Shown in pieces: positions 1 through 6,344 of a DNA stretch of 13,799 bases (its first letter is position 1; each line of letters starts with the position of its first letter). Under the pieces are notes generated by a model. The model was not told the origin of the DNA, ran no database searches, and saw only the letters and a program-made list of their open reading frames with translations. This stretch comes from Ilumatobacteraceae bacterium (GTDB lineage: Bacteria; Actinomycetota; Acidimicrobiia; Acidimicrobiales; Ilumatobacteraceae), in NCBI GenBank assembly GCA_025463305.1, contig JAOBWK010000084.1, positions 1 to 13,799 of the forward strand. The letters are read 5' to 3'. Both the position numbers and the translations under genes were made by a program.

Positions 1-218
1 TGCCGTCCCGTCACAGCACAACACCGCCGGATCGTGGCCTCATAAGAGCCTGCCCTCACCCGAGTGGCCCATCACTGGCCTGCCCGAAACCCCGGCAACA
101 ACCACCTTGACAAACATAGGAGCGTCGTTCGGCACCTGGACAACGTTGCCCGCCCGGGTCACGAGGAAGCCATGAGTGGCCAGTTGCGTACGCATCCGGC
201 TGATAGCAGAATGCAAGC
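1..218. other. Left-edge segment without a supported gene
   Basis: I see no convincing protein on either strand. The open frames here are short and of odd composition. A TTGACA hexamer lies at 107-112 but has no good -10 at 16-18 bp. The segment could be the flank of an element that begins left of the window, but nothing here proves that. The last 35 bases hold the vapBC promoter, described separately. Confidence 0.4.
184..212 (+). promoter_or_regulatory. Putative vapBC promoter with palindromic operator
   Basis: TTGCGT at 184-189 and CAGAAT at 207-212 are separated by 17 bp, and the -10-like hexamer ends 6 bp before the vapB ATG, which fits a leaderless transcript. The perfect palindrome TGCGTACGCA (185-194) overlaps the -35. 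Type II antitoxins usually repress their own promoter by binding such palindromes, so this is a candidate VapB operator. The assignment is inference from position and symmetry. Confidence 0.4.
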
Positions 219-449
219 ATGCCGAACGTTCTTGTACGCGATCTCCCAGACGAAGTGCACGCGAGTCTTCAACGCCGCGCCGAGGCAGCCGGACAGTCCC
301 TCCAGCAGTATCTCGCCACGGAACTCACGCGGCTGGCCTCGATGCCATCGATGAACGACGTGCTCGCTCGGATTGCCCGTCGACGAGGAGGTCGAGTCGG
401 CCTCGATCGCGCTGTTTCGGACCTCGACGAAGAGCGCGGTCCTCGTTGA
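219..449 (+). CDS. vapB: VapB/FitA-like ribbon-helix-helix antitoxin
   Basis: This 76-residue protein is the antitoxin of a type II toxin-antitoxin pair. The N-terminus (MPNVLVRDLPDEVHASLQ) is a typical ribbon-helix-helix segment: a short beta strand followed by a helix, then AEAAGQSLQQYLATEL as the second helix. The C-terminal half is Arg-rich and ends in acidic residues, as expected of the flexible tail that wraps the toxin. The family binds DNA as a dimer and represses its own operon. No Shine-Dalgarno is visible and the ATG follows a -10-like hexamer by 6 bp. Its stop codon overlaps the toxin start, so the two are translationally coupled. Length and arrangement are normal for the family. 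Confidence 0.8.
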   Translation: MPNVLVRDLPDEVHASLQRRAEAAGQSLQQYLATELTRLASMPSMNDVLARIARRRGGRVGLDRAVSDLDEERGPR

Positions 450-844
450 TCGTCATTGATGCTTCGGTGCTTGCCAATGTCGTCGGCGATGACGGGCCGG
501 CCGGACGCGCGGCACGCGCTCGGCTTGCGCTCGCAGCGCAATGGTCTGCGCCAGATCTCGTCGACGTCGAAACGGTGTCGGTGCTTCGTAGACGTTGGCG
601 CACAGGCGACCTCACCGCGCGCCGTTTCCGGTCAGCCGTGATCGATCTTGTGTCGCTGCCGATCGTCCGATTCCCGACAGGCCCGCTGATGACCCGGGCC
701 TACGAGCTCCGCTCGAATGTCACCCCGTACGACGCCGCCTATGTCGCGCTGGCCGAAGGACTCTCGTGTCCGCTGGTGTCGGCGGACCGTCGGTTGGCTC
801 GCGCGCCCGGCGTTCGCTGCGACGTAGACATCCTGGTCTCTTGA
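446..844 (+). CDS. vapC: VapC-family PIN-domain ribonuclease toxin
   Basis: This 132-residue PIN-domain protein is the toxin partner, expected to cleave RNA with a metal-dependent acidic active site. All four signature acidic residues are visible: Asp5 in the N-terminal VIDASVLAN, Glu42 in LVDVETVSVL, Asp96 in TPYDAAYVALAE and Asp114 in LVSADRRLA. The start is taken as TTG at 446, because it overlaps the antitoxin stop (TTGA) and places the catalytic Asp at residue 5, as in other VapC proteins; upstream residues in the same frame have no PIN character. Nothing appears truncated. A copy of the repeat family (repeat A) begins 55 bp after the stop. Toxin-antitoxin cassettes are common cargo of integron arrays, which fits the layout here. 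Confidence 0.82.
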   Translation: MIVIDASVLANVVGDDGPAGRAARARLALAAQWSAPDLVDVETVSVLRRRWRTGDLTARRFRSAVIDLVSLPIVRFPTGPLMTRAYELRSNVTPYDAAYVALAEGLSCPLVSADRRLARAPGVRCDVDILVS

Positions 845-898
845 GCGCGACCGCTCCGAACTGCCGTTCCGCGCCGCCGAGGAAATACGCGATCCGCC

Positions 899-976
899 CA
901 TAACGCGCGCGACCGAACGACGCCACCGTCGACGTCGATGGTCGCGCCCGAACGGCGCGTCGGCTTGGCCCGTACC
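899..976 (+). repeat. Repeat A, attC-like gene-flanking element
   Basis: The repeat opens with CATAACGCGCG (899-909) and its complementary 3' arm GCGCGT is at 955-960, a 62-bp span. Inside, GCGCGACC and GGTCGCGC are also complementary, with an unpaired CCGAACG-type bulge on the 3' side. It then runs into CGGCTTGGCCCGTACC, which aligns with the start of the second module in copies C and D. The CATAAC start resembles an integron attC 5' core (RYYYAAC type), but the 3' side GTCGGC is not a clean GTTRRRY. The repeat lies just downstream of vapC. Confidence 0.6.
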
Positions 977-1139
977 GGAGCGCGGCGTGCGACCTCGCTA
1001 CCGGATACTTCGTGTCGGTCCGGTCTGCGTTACCGCAGTTCTGCCCGTGTTGTGAAGCTGCGCTGGCGAAGACGTCTCGGGCCCCGATGCGCCGGTCGGC
1101 AGATCAAGCGAGCGGCATCGAGCGTGACACGTTCGGATG

Positions 1140-1350
1140 GAACTGGGTGTCATCGAGACCAACTCACCGGTGAGGCCGACTGGACGCCATTCGTCAAGCA
1201 GCTCCAAGACGTGGACGCGGGCGTCGTGTTGTGGTCCGGCACCTGCCTTCCCGGACTCCAGCTGTTCATGCGGGCGGCTCAGGCCAACGGGCTGAAGGTT
1301 CCAGTCCTCACTGAGTCGAACCCTTACTCGGCAGCCTGTGCCGTCGAACC
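1140..1350 (+). pseudogene. Remnant of a LivK-like branched-chain amino-acid-type substrate-binding protein
   Basis: From about 1172 one frame encodes EADWTPFVKQLQDVDAGVV, then a WSG segment, LFMRAAQANGLKVPV and a SNPYSAACA segment. This is the recognisable central part of type I periplasmic binding proteins of ABC amino-acid/amide transporters. Just upstream, in another frame, ELGVIETNSPV (1140-1172) fits the preceding strand of the same fold, so a frameshift lies near 1168-1172. Only about 70 of the usual ~400 residues remain, with no signal peptide, no start and no C-terminal lobe. No transporter genes are adjacent. It is a decayed scrap, probably brought in or left by rearrangement; the exact ends are uncertain. 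Confidence 0.55.
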
Positions 1351-1508
1351 GGTGAAGGCACGGTCGATCAGACAATCGACGGGGAAGCGCTGCAGGCAGG
1401 CGAGTGACGAGTAGCGGGAACGTACGCTGCGGCGCGTTCGGCGTTCTGCGCGGAACGGGGGCGGCCGTTGGGTGCGCTGGAGGTTGGTCTCGCTTTGGAT
1501 GCGTCCAC

Positions 1509-2300
1509 TCAGGCAAGGGAGGTAGCGAAGTGGCGCAGGTGATCGGCGATGGCGTCGGGCGTCTCGAAGATGGGGAAGTTGCTGAGTGCGTCCAGTTTCT
1601 GCACCTGGAACCATGGCTTCGCGGCGGCGAGCTGGCGTTGGGCGTCGAGGAATCCGGGATCGGCGGGTTGGGCGTAGATGTGCAGTGTTTGCGGCGTCGG
1701 GTCGAGGGCCGCGACGGTGTCGAGTGGAGTTCCGAACCGGTTGAACTGGGCGGCGATCTCCCGGCCAGCTCGGGCCCACATCTCGTCGGGGTAGGCGGCC
1801 ATCGAGGCAACGTATGCCGTGAGGGCCGGAATCTCGAGGTGGCCGAGCCACATGCCGAAGAGCTGGTCGACCACGGCGCGGGTGCTGGCGGGATTGGCCA
1901 TGCCGGCGAGGGCACCGAGGAACGGTGCCGGTGCGCCCAGCACCATCCAGTCGAGGAAGACGAGTCCGGGGACCCGGTCGGCGCCGAGGCGCCGGCGGAG
2001 CTCGATGGCGATCCAACCCGAGTGTGCGGCAGCGACGGGGACCACGGTCCGGGCGCCGCTCTCCTCGATCACGGACAACGCGTCCTCGACCAACTCCGCG
2101 GTGCCGAAGTCGCTTGATGCGGGCTTCGACTCCCCGTGGCCGCGCCAGTCGAGCGTCAACGTGCGGTGGTCTGCGCCGAGTCGATCGATGACGGGTTGGA
2201 AGATGGTCCGCGGCCCGCACCAGCCCGGCAGGAAGAGGAAGGCGACGTCGCCGTCGCCGTGGTCGTCGTAGGCGATTCCGCCCGAGCTGAACTCAGTCAT
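1509..2300 (-). CDS. Hod/AqdC-like alpha/beta-hydrolase, catalytic His apparently lost
   Basis: This 263-residue alpha/beta-hydrolase-fold protein resembles the cofactor-free 2,4-dioxygenases Hod, Qdo and AqdC, which cleave the ring of 3-hydroxy-4(1H)-quinolones with release of CO. Shared landmarks are FLPGWC (res 23-28), DWRGHGES (51-58), AHSGWIAIEL (92-101), LDWM (116-119, with Asp117), MWARAGREI and YAQPADPGF. By my recalled alignment with Hod, the catalytic His position (THFP in Hod) is Asn241 here (SNFP, codon AAC at 1580-1578), and the nucleophile-elbow Ser is Ala92. The former suggests altered or lost activity. The ATG at 2300 has a strong AAGGAG site 7 bp upstream. It is the second gene of a two-gene operon with tetR, which in aqd clusters controls quinolone degradation. 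The true substrate is unknown. Confidence 0.65.
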   Translation of the reverse strand: MTEFSSGGIAYDDHGDGDVAFLFLPGWCGPRTIFQPVIDRLGADHRTLTLDWRGHGESKPASSDFGTAELVEDALSVIEESGARTVVPVAAAHSGWIAIELRRRLGADRVPGLVFLDWMVLGAPAPFLGALAGMANPASTRAVVDQLFGMWLGHLEIPALTAYVASMAAYPDEMWARAGREIAAQFNRFGTPLDTVAALDPTPQTLHIYAQPADPGFLDAQRQLAAAKPWFQVQKLDALSNFPIFETPDAIADHLRHFATSLA

Positions 2301-2320
2301 CGTTTTGCTCCTTGGTATTG

Positions 2321-2335
2321 GCGGCCTGCGGCCGC
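2321..2335. other. Perfect GC hairpin between tetR and the hydrolase gene
   Basis: GCGGCC (2321-2326) and GGCCGC (2330-2335) form a 6-bp stem with a 3-base loop, immediately after the tetR stop and about 20 bp before the hydrolase ATG. There is no T-run, so it is not a classical intrinsic terminator. It could be an attenuator or mRNA-stability element within the operon; this is inference. Confidence 0.35.
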
Positions 2336-2339
2336 AGAA

Positions 2340-2954
2340 TCATTCGGGTTCGGCGTCGAGGCCGATGCGCGCCACCTCGGTGAGAACAAGGCGCACCATT
2401 GCCTCCTCGACGATCCGGGCCGAGAGGCCGGAGGCGGTGAGCGACCACCACAGGGGGAAGTCGCACAGCACGAACAGCAGGTTGCGATCGACCTTCGAGA
2501 GTCGGCGGCGAGCGGCGGTGGTGACGAGCACATGCAGCGAATCCTCGATGACCCGCATCGCGGACTCGAGCTCAGGGTGGAAGTCGCGCTCGCGGTGGGC
2601 GGCGTGCAGCCAGTCGGCGCCCGCCTGGTAGCAGTGGGCGCTGTAGCGGGCGATGTGCTCGAAGCGGTCCGCCGCCCGGTCGTACGGGGCGAACATTCCA
2701 CCCACCTGCTCGGCGGTGAGCGGCTGGATGAGGGCGAAGACCGTTTGCGCGCAGGCGGGGACGAGCTCGGCCAACGACGGGAAGTGCCGGTACACCGTCG
2801 CCGTGGACACTCCCGCTCGTTCAGCGATGTCGTCCCAGCTGGTGGCGACCAGCCCGCGCTCGGCATGCAGCTCACGGGCGGCCACGACGATCGCCGTCCG
2901 GCTCTTACCCACGGCCTCGGCCCGGGCACCCATCTTGTACGGCCGCGGCGACAC
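2340..2954 (-). CDS. TetR-family transcriptional regulator
   Basis: This 204-residue protein has a TetR N-terminal DNA-binding domain. An amphipathic first helix (AIVVAARELHAERG) is followed by the helix-turn-helix TSWDDIAERAGVSTATVYRHF (about res 38-58). The rest is an all-helical ligand-binding domain with aromatic residues (FPLWWSLTASGL) that could line a hydrophobic pocket. I chose the GTG at 2954 because a -35/-10 pair ends 7 bp upstream of it, as in leaderless genes; an ATG at 2933 is the alternative. It is co-directional with the Hod-like hydrolase, 39 bp apart, and probably represses its own operon until a ligand binds. The ligand cannot be read from sequence; a quinolone-type compound is inferred only from the neighbour. 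Confidence 0.85.
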   Translation of the reverse strand: MSPRPYKMGARAEAVGKSRTAIVVAARELHAERGLVATSWDDIAERAGVSTATVYRHFPSLAELVPACAQTVFALIQPLTAEQVGGMFAPYDRAADRFEHIARYSAHCYQAGADWLHAAHRERDFHPELESAMRVIEDSLHVLVTTAARRRLSKVDRNLLFVLCDFPLWWSLTASGLSARIVEEAMVRLVLTEVARIGLDAEPE

Positions 2955-2961
2955 ACCCCGG

Positions 2962-2991
2962 ACTATTTCATGCGAGAACTTGTCTTGTCAA
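2962..2991 (-). promoter_or_regulatory. Promoter of the tetR-hydrolase operon, leaderless
   Basis: Reading the minus strand, a perfect TTGACA (2991-2986) is followed after 18 bp by AATAGT (2967-2962, 4 of 6 to TATAAT), 7 bp before the GTG start. The -35 lies inside an imperfect inverted repeat, TTGTCTTGTCAA on the plus strand (2980-2991), a plausible TetR operator for autorepression. Confidence 0.5.
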
Positions 2992-3089
2992 TACCTCTCT
3001 CGAAGTCACCCGCCCAGCTCGTACGGGCGCCAGCGAGGCCGCGGCACGAATCGGACTCGAATCGGCCTGCCGTCGAGTGCTTGATGTGA

Positions 3090-3156
3090 CACAGATCGGA
3101 CAGCGCATATTGGCGTCGCGTGTCCCGATCGCCGAGAGCCAGAACGGCGCCTCGGC
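3090..3156 (+). repeat. Repeat F, degenerate copy of the attC-like family
   Basis: The 3' part CCAGAACGGCGCCTCGGC (3139-3156) matches the 3' arm region of copy C (CCAGAACAGCGCGTCGGG) and of copy A. The 5' part has CACAGA (3090-3095), as in C and D, but lacks the ACGCGCG arm. The total span is close to that of the intact copies. It lies just before the promoter of the next plus-strand gene. This is the least certain copy. Confidence 0.3.
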
Positions 3157-3197
3157 GTCTGCGAGAGCGCGATGCGAACCGCTGGCTGGATCCACCG

Positions 3198-3226
3198 GCA
3201 ACATGGCCGTCCGGGCGAGCTACCGT
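3198..3226 (+). promoter_or_regulatory. Possible leaderless promoter for the 191-aa gene
   Basis: GCAACA (3198-3203), a weak -35, lies 17 bp before TACCGT (3221-3226), which fits the TANNNT -10 pattern. The -10 ends 8 bp before the GTG at 3235. No ribosome-binding site is present, which supports transcription starting near the start codon. Confidence 0.3.
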
Positions 3227-3234
3227 GACCGACG

Positions 3235-3810
3235 GTGGTCCCTGAACAGCTGGTGGCGAAGCACATCGACCCGTTTCTTCGCGAAGTCGCACGACTCCAC
3301 AACTGCCGGCTTATCCGTGAGAACGGGCTGAACATTCATTGGGAGCTCCACGGCGACGCGATCGGAGCGCCGCTCAGAATCGACCTTCATGAGCCGGATC
3401 ACGACGACTTTTCTGCGTTTCTCTTGCCGTTCCGCAAGTTCATCCTCAACGACGAAAGCGTGAACCTGGACCGCGTCACGAATGTGTGCCTGCAGTTGGT
3501 GTCCGAGGGCGACCTCCGAAGAGCGCTCGTCGATGCTCGTGTCAGCTATCGGGCCGCGTGCCGAGCTGGCACAATCAATTACATGGTGAATGGCGTGCAG
3601 CAGACCGCTGAGCGCATGCTGGACCTCTGGCTCCACGGGGACTACTTCCACAACGACGAGAGCAAGCTCGCCGAGCTGCGTCGAATCGACCCAGTTGGCG
3701 GCGCGATCAGCCGAATCGCAATGTTTGATCTCGTGATCGCGACCACCGAGCAGATCATCGGGTTGGCGCACTGGATCGAGGACGCCAGGGCGGCCGGCGT
3801 CTTCCCGTAG
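3235..3810 (+). CDS. Hypothetical protein, 191 aa, cassette-like
   Basis: I do not recognise this family. The product is soluble, with no signal peptide or membrane segment. It is rich in charged and aromatic residues, and its C-terminal two thirds look helical (for example VQQTAERMLDLWLHGDYFHND and MFDLVIATTEQIIGLAHWIEDARAAG). The N-terminal part has alternating beta-like stretches (LNIHWELHGD, APLRIDLHEPDHDDF). The GTG start is chosen from the -10-like TACCGT 8 bp upstream; there is no Shine-Dalgarno. It sits alone between degenerate repeat F and intact repeat B, whose 5' arm begins 66 bp after the stop. This single-gene, same-strand, repeat-flanked arrangement suggests a mobile cassette. 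Codon use is coherent, so I believe it is a real gene. Confidence 0.6.
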   Translation: MVPEQLVAKHIDPFLREVARLHNCRLIRENGLNIHWELHGDAIGAPLRIDLHEPDHDDFSAFLLPFRKFILNDESVNLDRVTNVCLQLVSEGDLRRALVDARVSYRAACRAGTINYMVNGVQQTAERMLDLWLHGDYFHNDESKLAELRRIDPVGGAISRIAMFDLVIATTEQIIGLAHWIEDARAAGVFP

Positions 3811-3876
3811 CGGCGCACGCCAGGGCATCTCACGCCACGAAGGCCGGTGAGGTACTGCGGCACAAGTGAGACGGCA

Positions 3877-3939
3877 CATAACGCGCGGACAGAACGACGG
3901 ACCCCCGCAGCGCGCAATGCACACCGAACGGCGCGTATG
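3877..3939 (+). repeat. Repeat B, attC-like gene-flanking element
   Basis: CATAACGCGCG (3877-3887) pairs with GCGCGTATG (3931-3939): CAT with ATG and ACGCGC with GCGCGT, leaving one A bulged, about 9 bp in all over a 60-bp arm spacing. Inside are CAGAACGAC (3890-3898) and CCGAACG (3924-3930), shared with copies A and C. The 3' arm GTATGA is one T short of the attC consensus GTTRRRY type. The ATG of the next gene may lie inside this arm, as often seen for cassette genes. Confidence 0.6.
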
Positions 3940-4872
3940 AACGGTTCGTCGGCGTTCGAGGGGGGCGTGGAGCTGCCGGGGTCGTTCGGTGCCACACCAC
4001 GGACGCGCGAATGTTGTGCAGTGTTTGAGGATCCGTTCAACCCGATGGAGAGCATCTGCGAGGTGCTCGACGACTTCGACGTCATTGCGTCGCCCGGAGG
4101 ATCCATCCTGATCGCTCGAAGACTCGCCACCTCCGGAATGCGAACAAACCTTCTCGCAGCGATGTCGGCACACCAGATGGGGTTGCGCAGCATCGACGAG
4201 GTCCGCAGGCGATACCTGGAGGAAGAACCCGAAGACGACGCCGTCAAACCTGACCATCTCCTCGATCAGTATCGAAGTGTCGTCGCCACCTGCGCCGAAC
4301 ACATCCGACTCGCCCGCCGTCGGCTTGAGTCAACCAACGAGAGTCCACCATCGGACGGAGTCCTCGCTGCTTCAGTCGCGCTCACACGACTTGAGAGCGG
4401 ATTTCGGTCGATCAACATTCTCTACAGGATTGGCTGCAACCATGAAGGCGACTCAATAGCGCGTCAGATGCTCGAGCAGATCGCGTGGTCCTATGTCGCT
4501 GCTCAAACCACGTCGCGCGACCGTCTCGGCGATCTCCGCCCGACCAAGTGCATCAGCAATCTCGCCTCGGCCATACCGTCCGTCGGGCCCGCCTACGGTC
4601 AACTGAACGAGACGACCCACCTGCAGTACAAGCATCACCATCTCGCAAAGAACGACAACGGCCAGATGCGTGTCCGGACGCAGTGGCGCGACTTTCAATG
4701 GGCCGCGTCGATCGTGGCCACACTGACGGATCTGTGGGTCGTCGTCTGGGAGTGGATCAATAGAGAAAACATGACATCGCTGATCTCGATCGACAACGCC
4801 GAGAGGCTGACGCCGAAGGCGGATGCCTCCTTCGTCGTGGATATGCGAACTCGAATCAATCAGATGGCCTGA
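3937..4872 (+). CDS. Hypothetical protein, ~311 aa, DUF5677-like helical region
   Basis: The central helical stretch (LTRLESGFRSINILYRIG, followed by GDSIARQMLEQIAWSYVAA, about res 152-190) resembles the conserved core of DUF5677/HEPN-like proteins, where an Arg- and Glu-bearing helix pair (RxxLE) recurs. The later segment LNETTHLQYKHHHLAKND fits the second conserved block of such proteins. No enzyme motif is certain and there is no membrane segment. The start is unclear: ATG 3937 lies in the 3' arm of repeat B, while GTG 3967 (with a purine-rich stretch just before it) and ATG 4045 are alternatives. Repeat C begins 76 bp after the stop. Some DUF5677 proteins are thought to take part in defence or toxin systems, but I make no functional claim here. 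Confidence 0.55.
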   Translation: MNGSSAFEGGVELPGSFGATPRTRECCAVFEDPFNPMESICEVLDDFDVIASPGGSILIARRLATSGMRTNLLAAMSAHQMGLRSIDEVRRRYLEEEPEDDAVKPDHLLDQYRSVVATCAEHIRLARRRLESTNESPPSDGVLAASVALTRLESGFRSINILYRIGCNHEGDSIARQMLEQIAWSYVAAQTTSRDRLGDLRPTKCISNLASAIPSVGPAYGQLNETTHLQYKHHHLAKNDNGQMRVRTQWRDFQWAASIVATLTDLWVVVWEWINRENMTSLISIDNAERLTPKADASFVVDMRTRINQMA

Positions 4873-4948
4873 GTCGTGTTGGACAACGAGCCAACCGGCG
4901 CGATCGAATCGGCCGATTTGCTGACTCCTCGCGCGTGTTGAAGCGTCA

Positions 4949-5060
4949 CAGAACGCGCGTCGCAGAACGACCCTCCGCCGGACATGGCTGGCCGCGCCAG
5001 AACAGCGCGTCGGGTCGGCCCATACCAGGCGGTAGGGGGCAGCGCGTAGATGAAGCGCTC
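4949..5060 (+). repeat. Repeat C, two-module copy
   Basis: Module 1 has CAGAACGCGCG (4949-4959) and GCGCGT (5005-5010), a 62-bp span, with CAGAACGAC (4963-4971) and CAGAACA (4998-5004) inside. It is followed by GTCGGGT, one mismatch from GTTRRRY. Module 2 (5021-5060) has ATACCAGGCGGTAGGGGGCA, then a hairpin AGCGC (5041-5045) / GCGCT (5055-5059). Module 2 recurs in copies D and E. Confidence 0.65.
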
Positions 5061-5148
5061 AGTGAGCAGATCAGGCGTCGCGCGTTCGTGAGCGGGTTGT
5101 CGGACTCATCGCCACGGACGTCGGCGCTCGTCTGGCATGCTGACCGCA

Positions 5149-5661
5149 ATGAGCGACAACCAGGTAGACGGCATCGTGGTCGCTGTCATCACGTTGCCGT
5201 TCATCGCCGTATTCGCGGCGATGATCGTGATCCACGGCCGCAATCAGCGACGCCGAGAGGCTGCGCGCAGTCGCCGGCAGGCCGTGTCGGGGAGAGTGAT
5301 TGATTCGCGTGTGACCAGCCACAGCATGTACAGCAATGCCGTCCACGGACATATCACGATGTACACACCAGAGGTCTCCTACGAATACATCGTCGGCTCA
5401 CAAACACTGAAGGGCGATCAGATCAGCGAGAGTCCGATCGGCGGCTGGAGTGCCGCCGCCAATGCCGAAGAGGTGGTGGCTCGCTACCCGCCAGGCCGCC
5501 AGCTGTCCGTCTACGTCGACTCCGCCGATCCATCTCAGGCCGTGCTGGAGCCGAGTGACTTCAACGGCGTCGTGAACGGCGGCGGGATGGTTGCGTTGGT
5601 CGTCGGCGAAGTCGTCCTGCTCGCGCTTCTCGTGCTCGGGACTGTGCGGGCGATCGGCTGA
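5149..5661 (+). CDS. DUF3592-like two-helix membrane protein
   Basis: This 170-residue protein has an N-terminal transmembrane helix (about res 7-28, VDGIVVAVITLPFIAVFAAM), an Arg-rich segment, an extracytoplasmic or cytoplasmic beta-rich domain and a C-terminal transmembrane helix (about res 145-166). The middle has the DUF3592 hallmarks: SGRVIDSRV, then a TPEVSYEYIVGSQTLKGDQI segment, then RYPPGRQLSVYVDSADPSQAVLEP. The family is widespread in bacteria and its function is unknown. I chose ATG 5149 rather than an ATG at 5137 because a -10-like CATGCT (5136-5141) ends 7 bp before it and no Shine-Dalgarno is present. It lies singly between repeats C and E, again as a one-gene cassette. Confidence 0.75.
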   Translation: MSDNQVDGIVVAVITLPFIAVFAAMIVIHGRNQRRREAARSRRQAVSGRVIDSRVTSHSMYSNAVHGHITMYTPEVSYEYIVGSQTLKGDQISESPIGGWSAAANAEEVVARYPPGRQLSVYVDSADPSQAVLEPSDFNGVVNGGGMVALVVGEVVLLALLVLGTVRAIG

Positions 5662-5708
5662 CCCTCGTCGCAGCGCGGGCCTGCACTGGGCTCGATGGGG
5701 CTCGAACC

Positions 5709-5725
5709 GGGACCGCGACGGTCCC
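5709..5725. other. Perfect hairpin downstream of the DUF3592-like gene
   Basis: GGGACC (5709-5714) and GGTCCC (5720-5725) form a 6-bp stem with the 5-base loop GCGAC, about 48 bp after the stop at 5661. It may act as a rho-independent-like terminator or transcript-stabilising stem, but has no T-run. Confidence 0.35.
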
Positions 5726-5742
5726 ACGGAGACCGGCAGTGC

Positions 5743-5847
5743 ACAACGACGTCGTCGCGGCAGCGCTCAGGGCGGCGCCGATCGGCTCGTCCGGCGCGCC
5801 ATCCAACCGGCGGTAAGGGACGCTCTCAGATGGATTGATCTGTGCTC
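5743..5847 (+). repeat. Repeat E, degenerate module 1 with clear module 2
   Basis: Module 2 is clear: ATCCAACCGGCGGTAAGGGA (5801-5820) followed by a hairpin CAGAT (5827-5831) / ATCTG (5838-5842), matching copies C and D. Upstream GCGCCGATCGGCTCG (5775-5789) matches the 3' arm region of D (GGCGCATCGGCTCG). The 5' arm, ACAACGACG near 5743, is weakly conserved. It lies 82 bp after the stop of the DUF3592-like gene. Confidence 0.5.
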
Positions 5848-6344
5848 CACGCATGGCTCGCGAAGTGAGCTCACTCCGGGCAATATGCGATTCTTGTCGA
5901 CTGATCCGAATCCGTGGTGAACTCCACGAGCGCAACGGTGCATCATGGGCAGCGACATTCGATCGTCTCTGCGCTCGTCAAGGACAACGGTGAGACGCCA
6001 GAACAGGGCGAGCGCTCTCCTGACGGTGCTCACCGGAAGCCGCCGATCGATGCCCTTCGCCTCATCGCGGCTTCGGGCTCGGGTCAGCCTTTGCCCTGTA
6101 GCGAACGGTTCCTCGACGCAATTGCGAACGCCAGTGAGGAGATGTCGGCTGACGGGACTGACGAGCATTTCGTTGCCGAGCAGAACCGGCTCAGCCAAGC
6201 TCGGATGGCCGCAGCGCAATGGCATTCGGCGCTACCGCCGTGGGCGGTCTCGCGGTGTCCACTCAGGATTAGCCGAAGCGGCTGGTCCTGCTTGCGGCTC
6301 ACGGCGGGTGTGGAAATTGCGGTTGAGGAGCCGGATGCTGTTGT
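5848..6344. other. Stretch without a recognisable gene
   Basis: Open frames exist on both strands, but none shows a known motif, a start with a ribosome site or a -10 element, or consistent composition. A minus-strand frame around 5930-6225 and a plus-strand frame from 5914 overlap each other, and I could not decide for either. CGCCAGAACAGGGCGAGCG near 5997 faintly recalls the repeat family. This is probably a decayed or junction region between the cassette-like array and the repair locus. Confidence 0.4.

Noticed and set aside
53..83. CCCTCAC-N17-GGCCTGC, similar to the P1-P4 promoter motif
   Set aside because: The -10 block lacks the conserved (C/T)G(T/C)CT(A/T)C pattern at two places and no start codon follows at a suitable distance; probably chance.
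107..135. TTGACA at 107-112 as a strong promoter
   Set aside because: No -10-like element at 16-18 bp and no gene directly downstream; the vapB promoter closer to its ATG is a better fit.
1440..1480. GTTGGGT near 1468, a match to the attC 3' core GTTRRRY
   Set aside because: No matching 5' arm or inverted repeat lies at the right distance, and a 7-base degenerate match is expected by chance.
1925..3089. Long plus-strand open frames over the hydrolase and tetR genes
   Set aside because: They are antisense shadows of two clearly recognised minus-strand genes; their translations are low-complexity and match no family.
5690..5715. tRNA-like T-arm on the minus strand (GGTTCGAGCCCC)
   Set aside because: The 5-bp T-stem does not pair at its third position, and no acceptor stem, anticodon arm or D-arm can be built around it.
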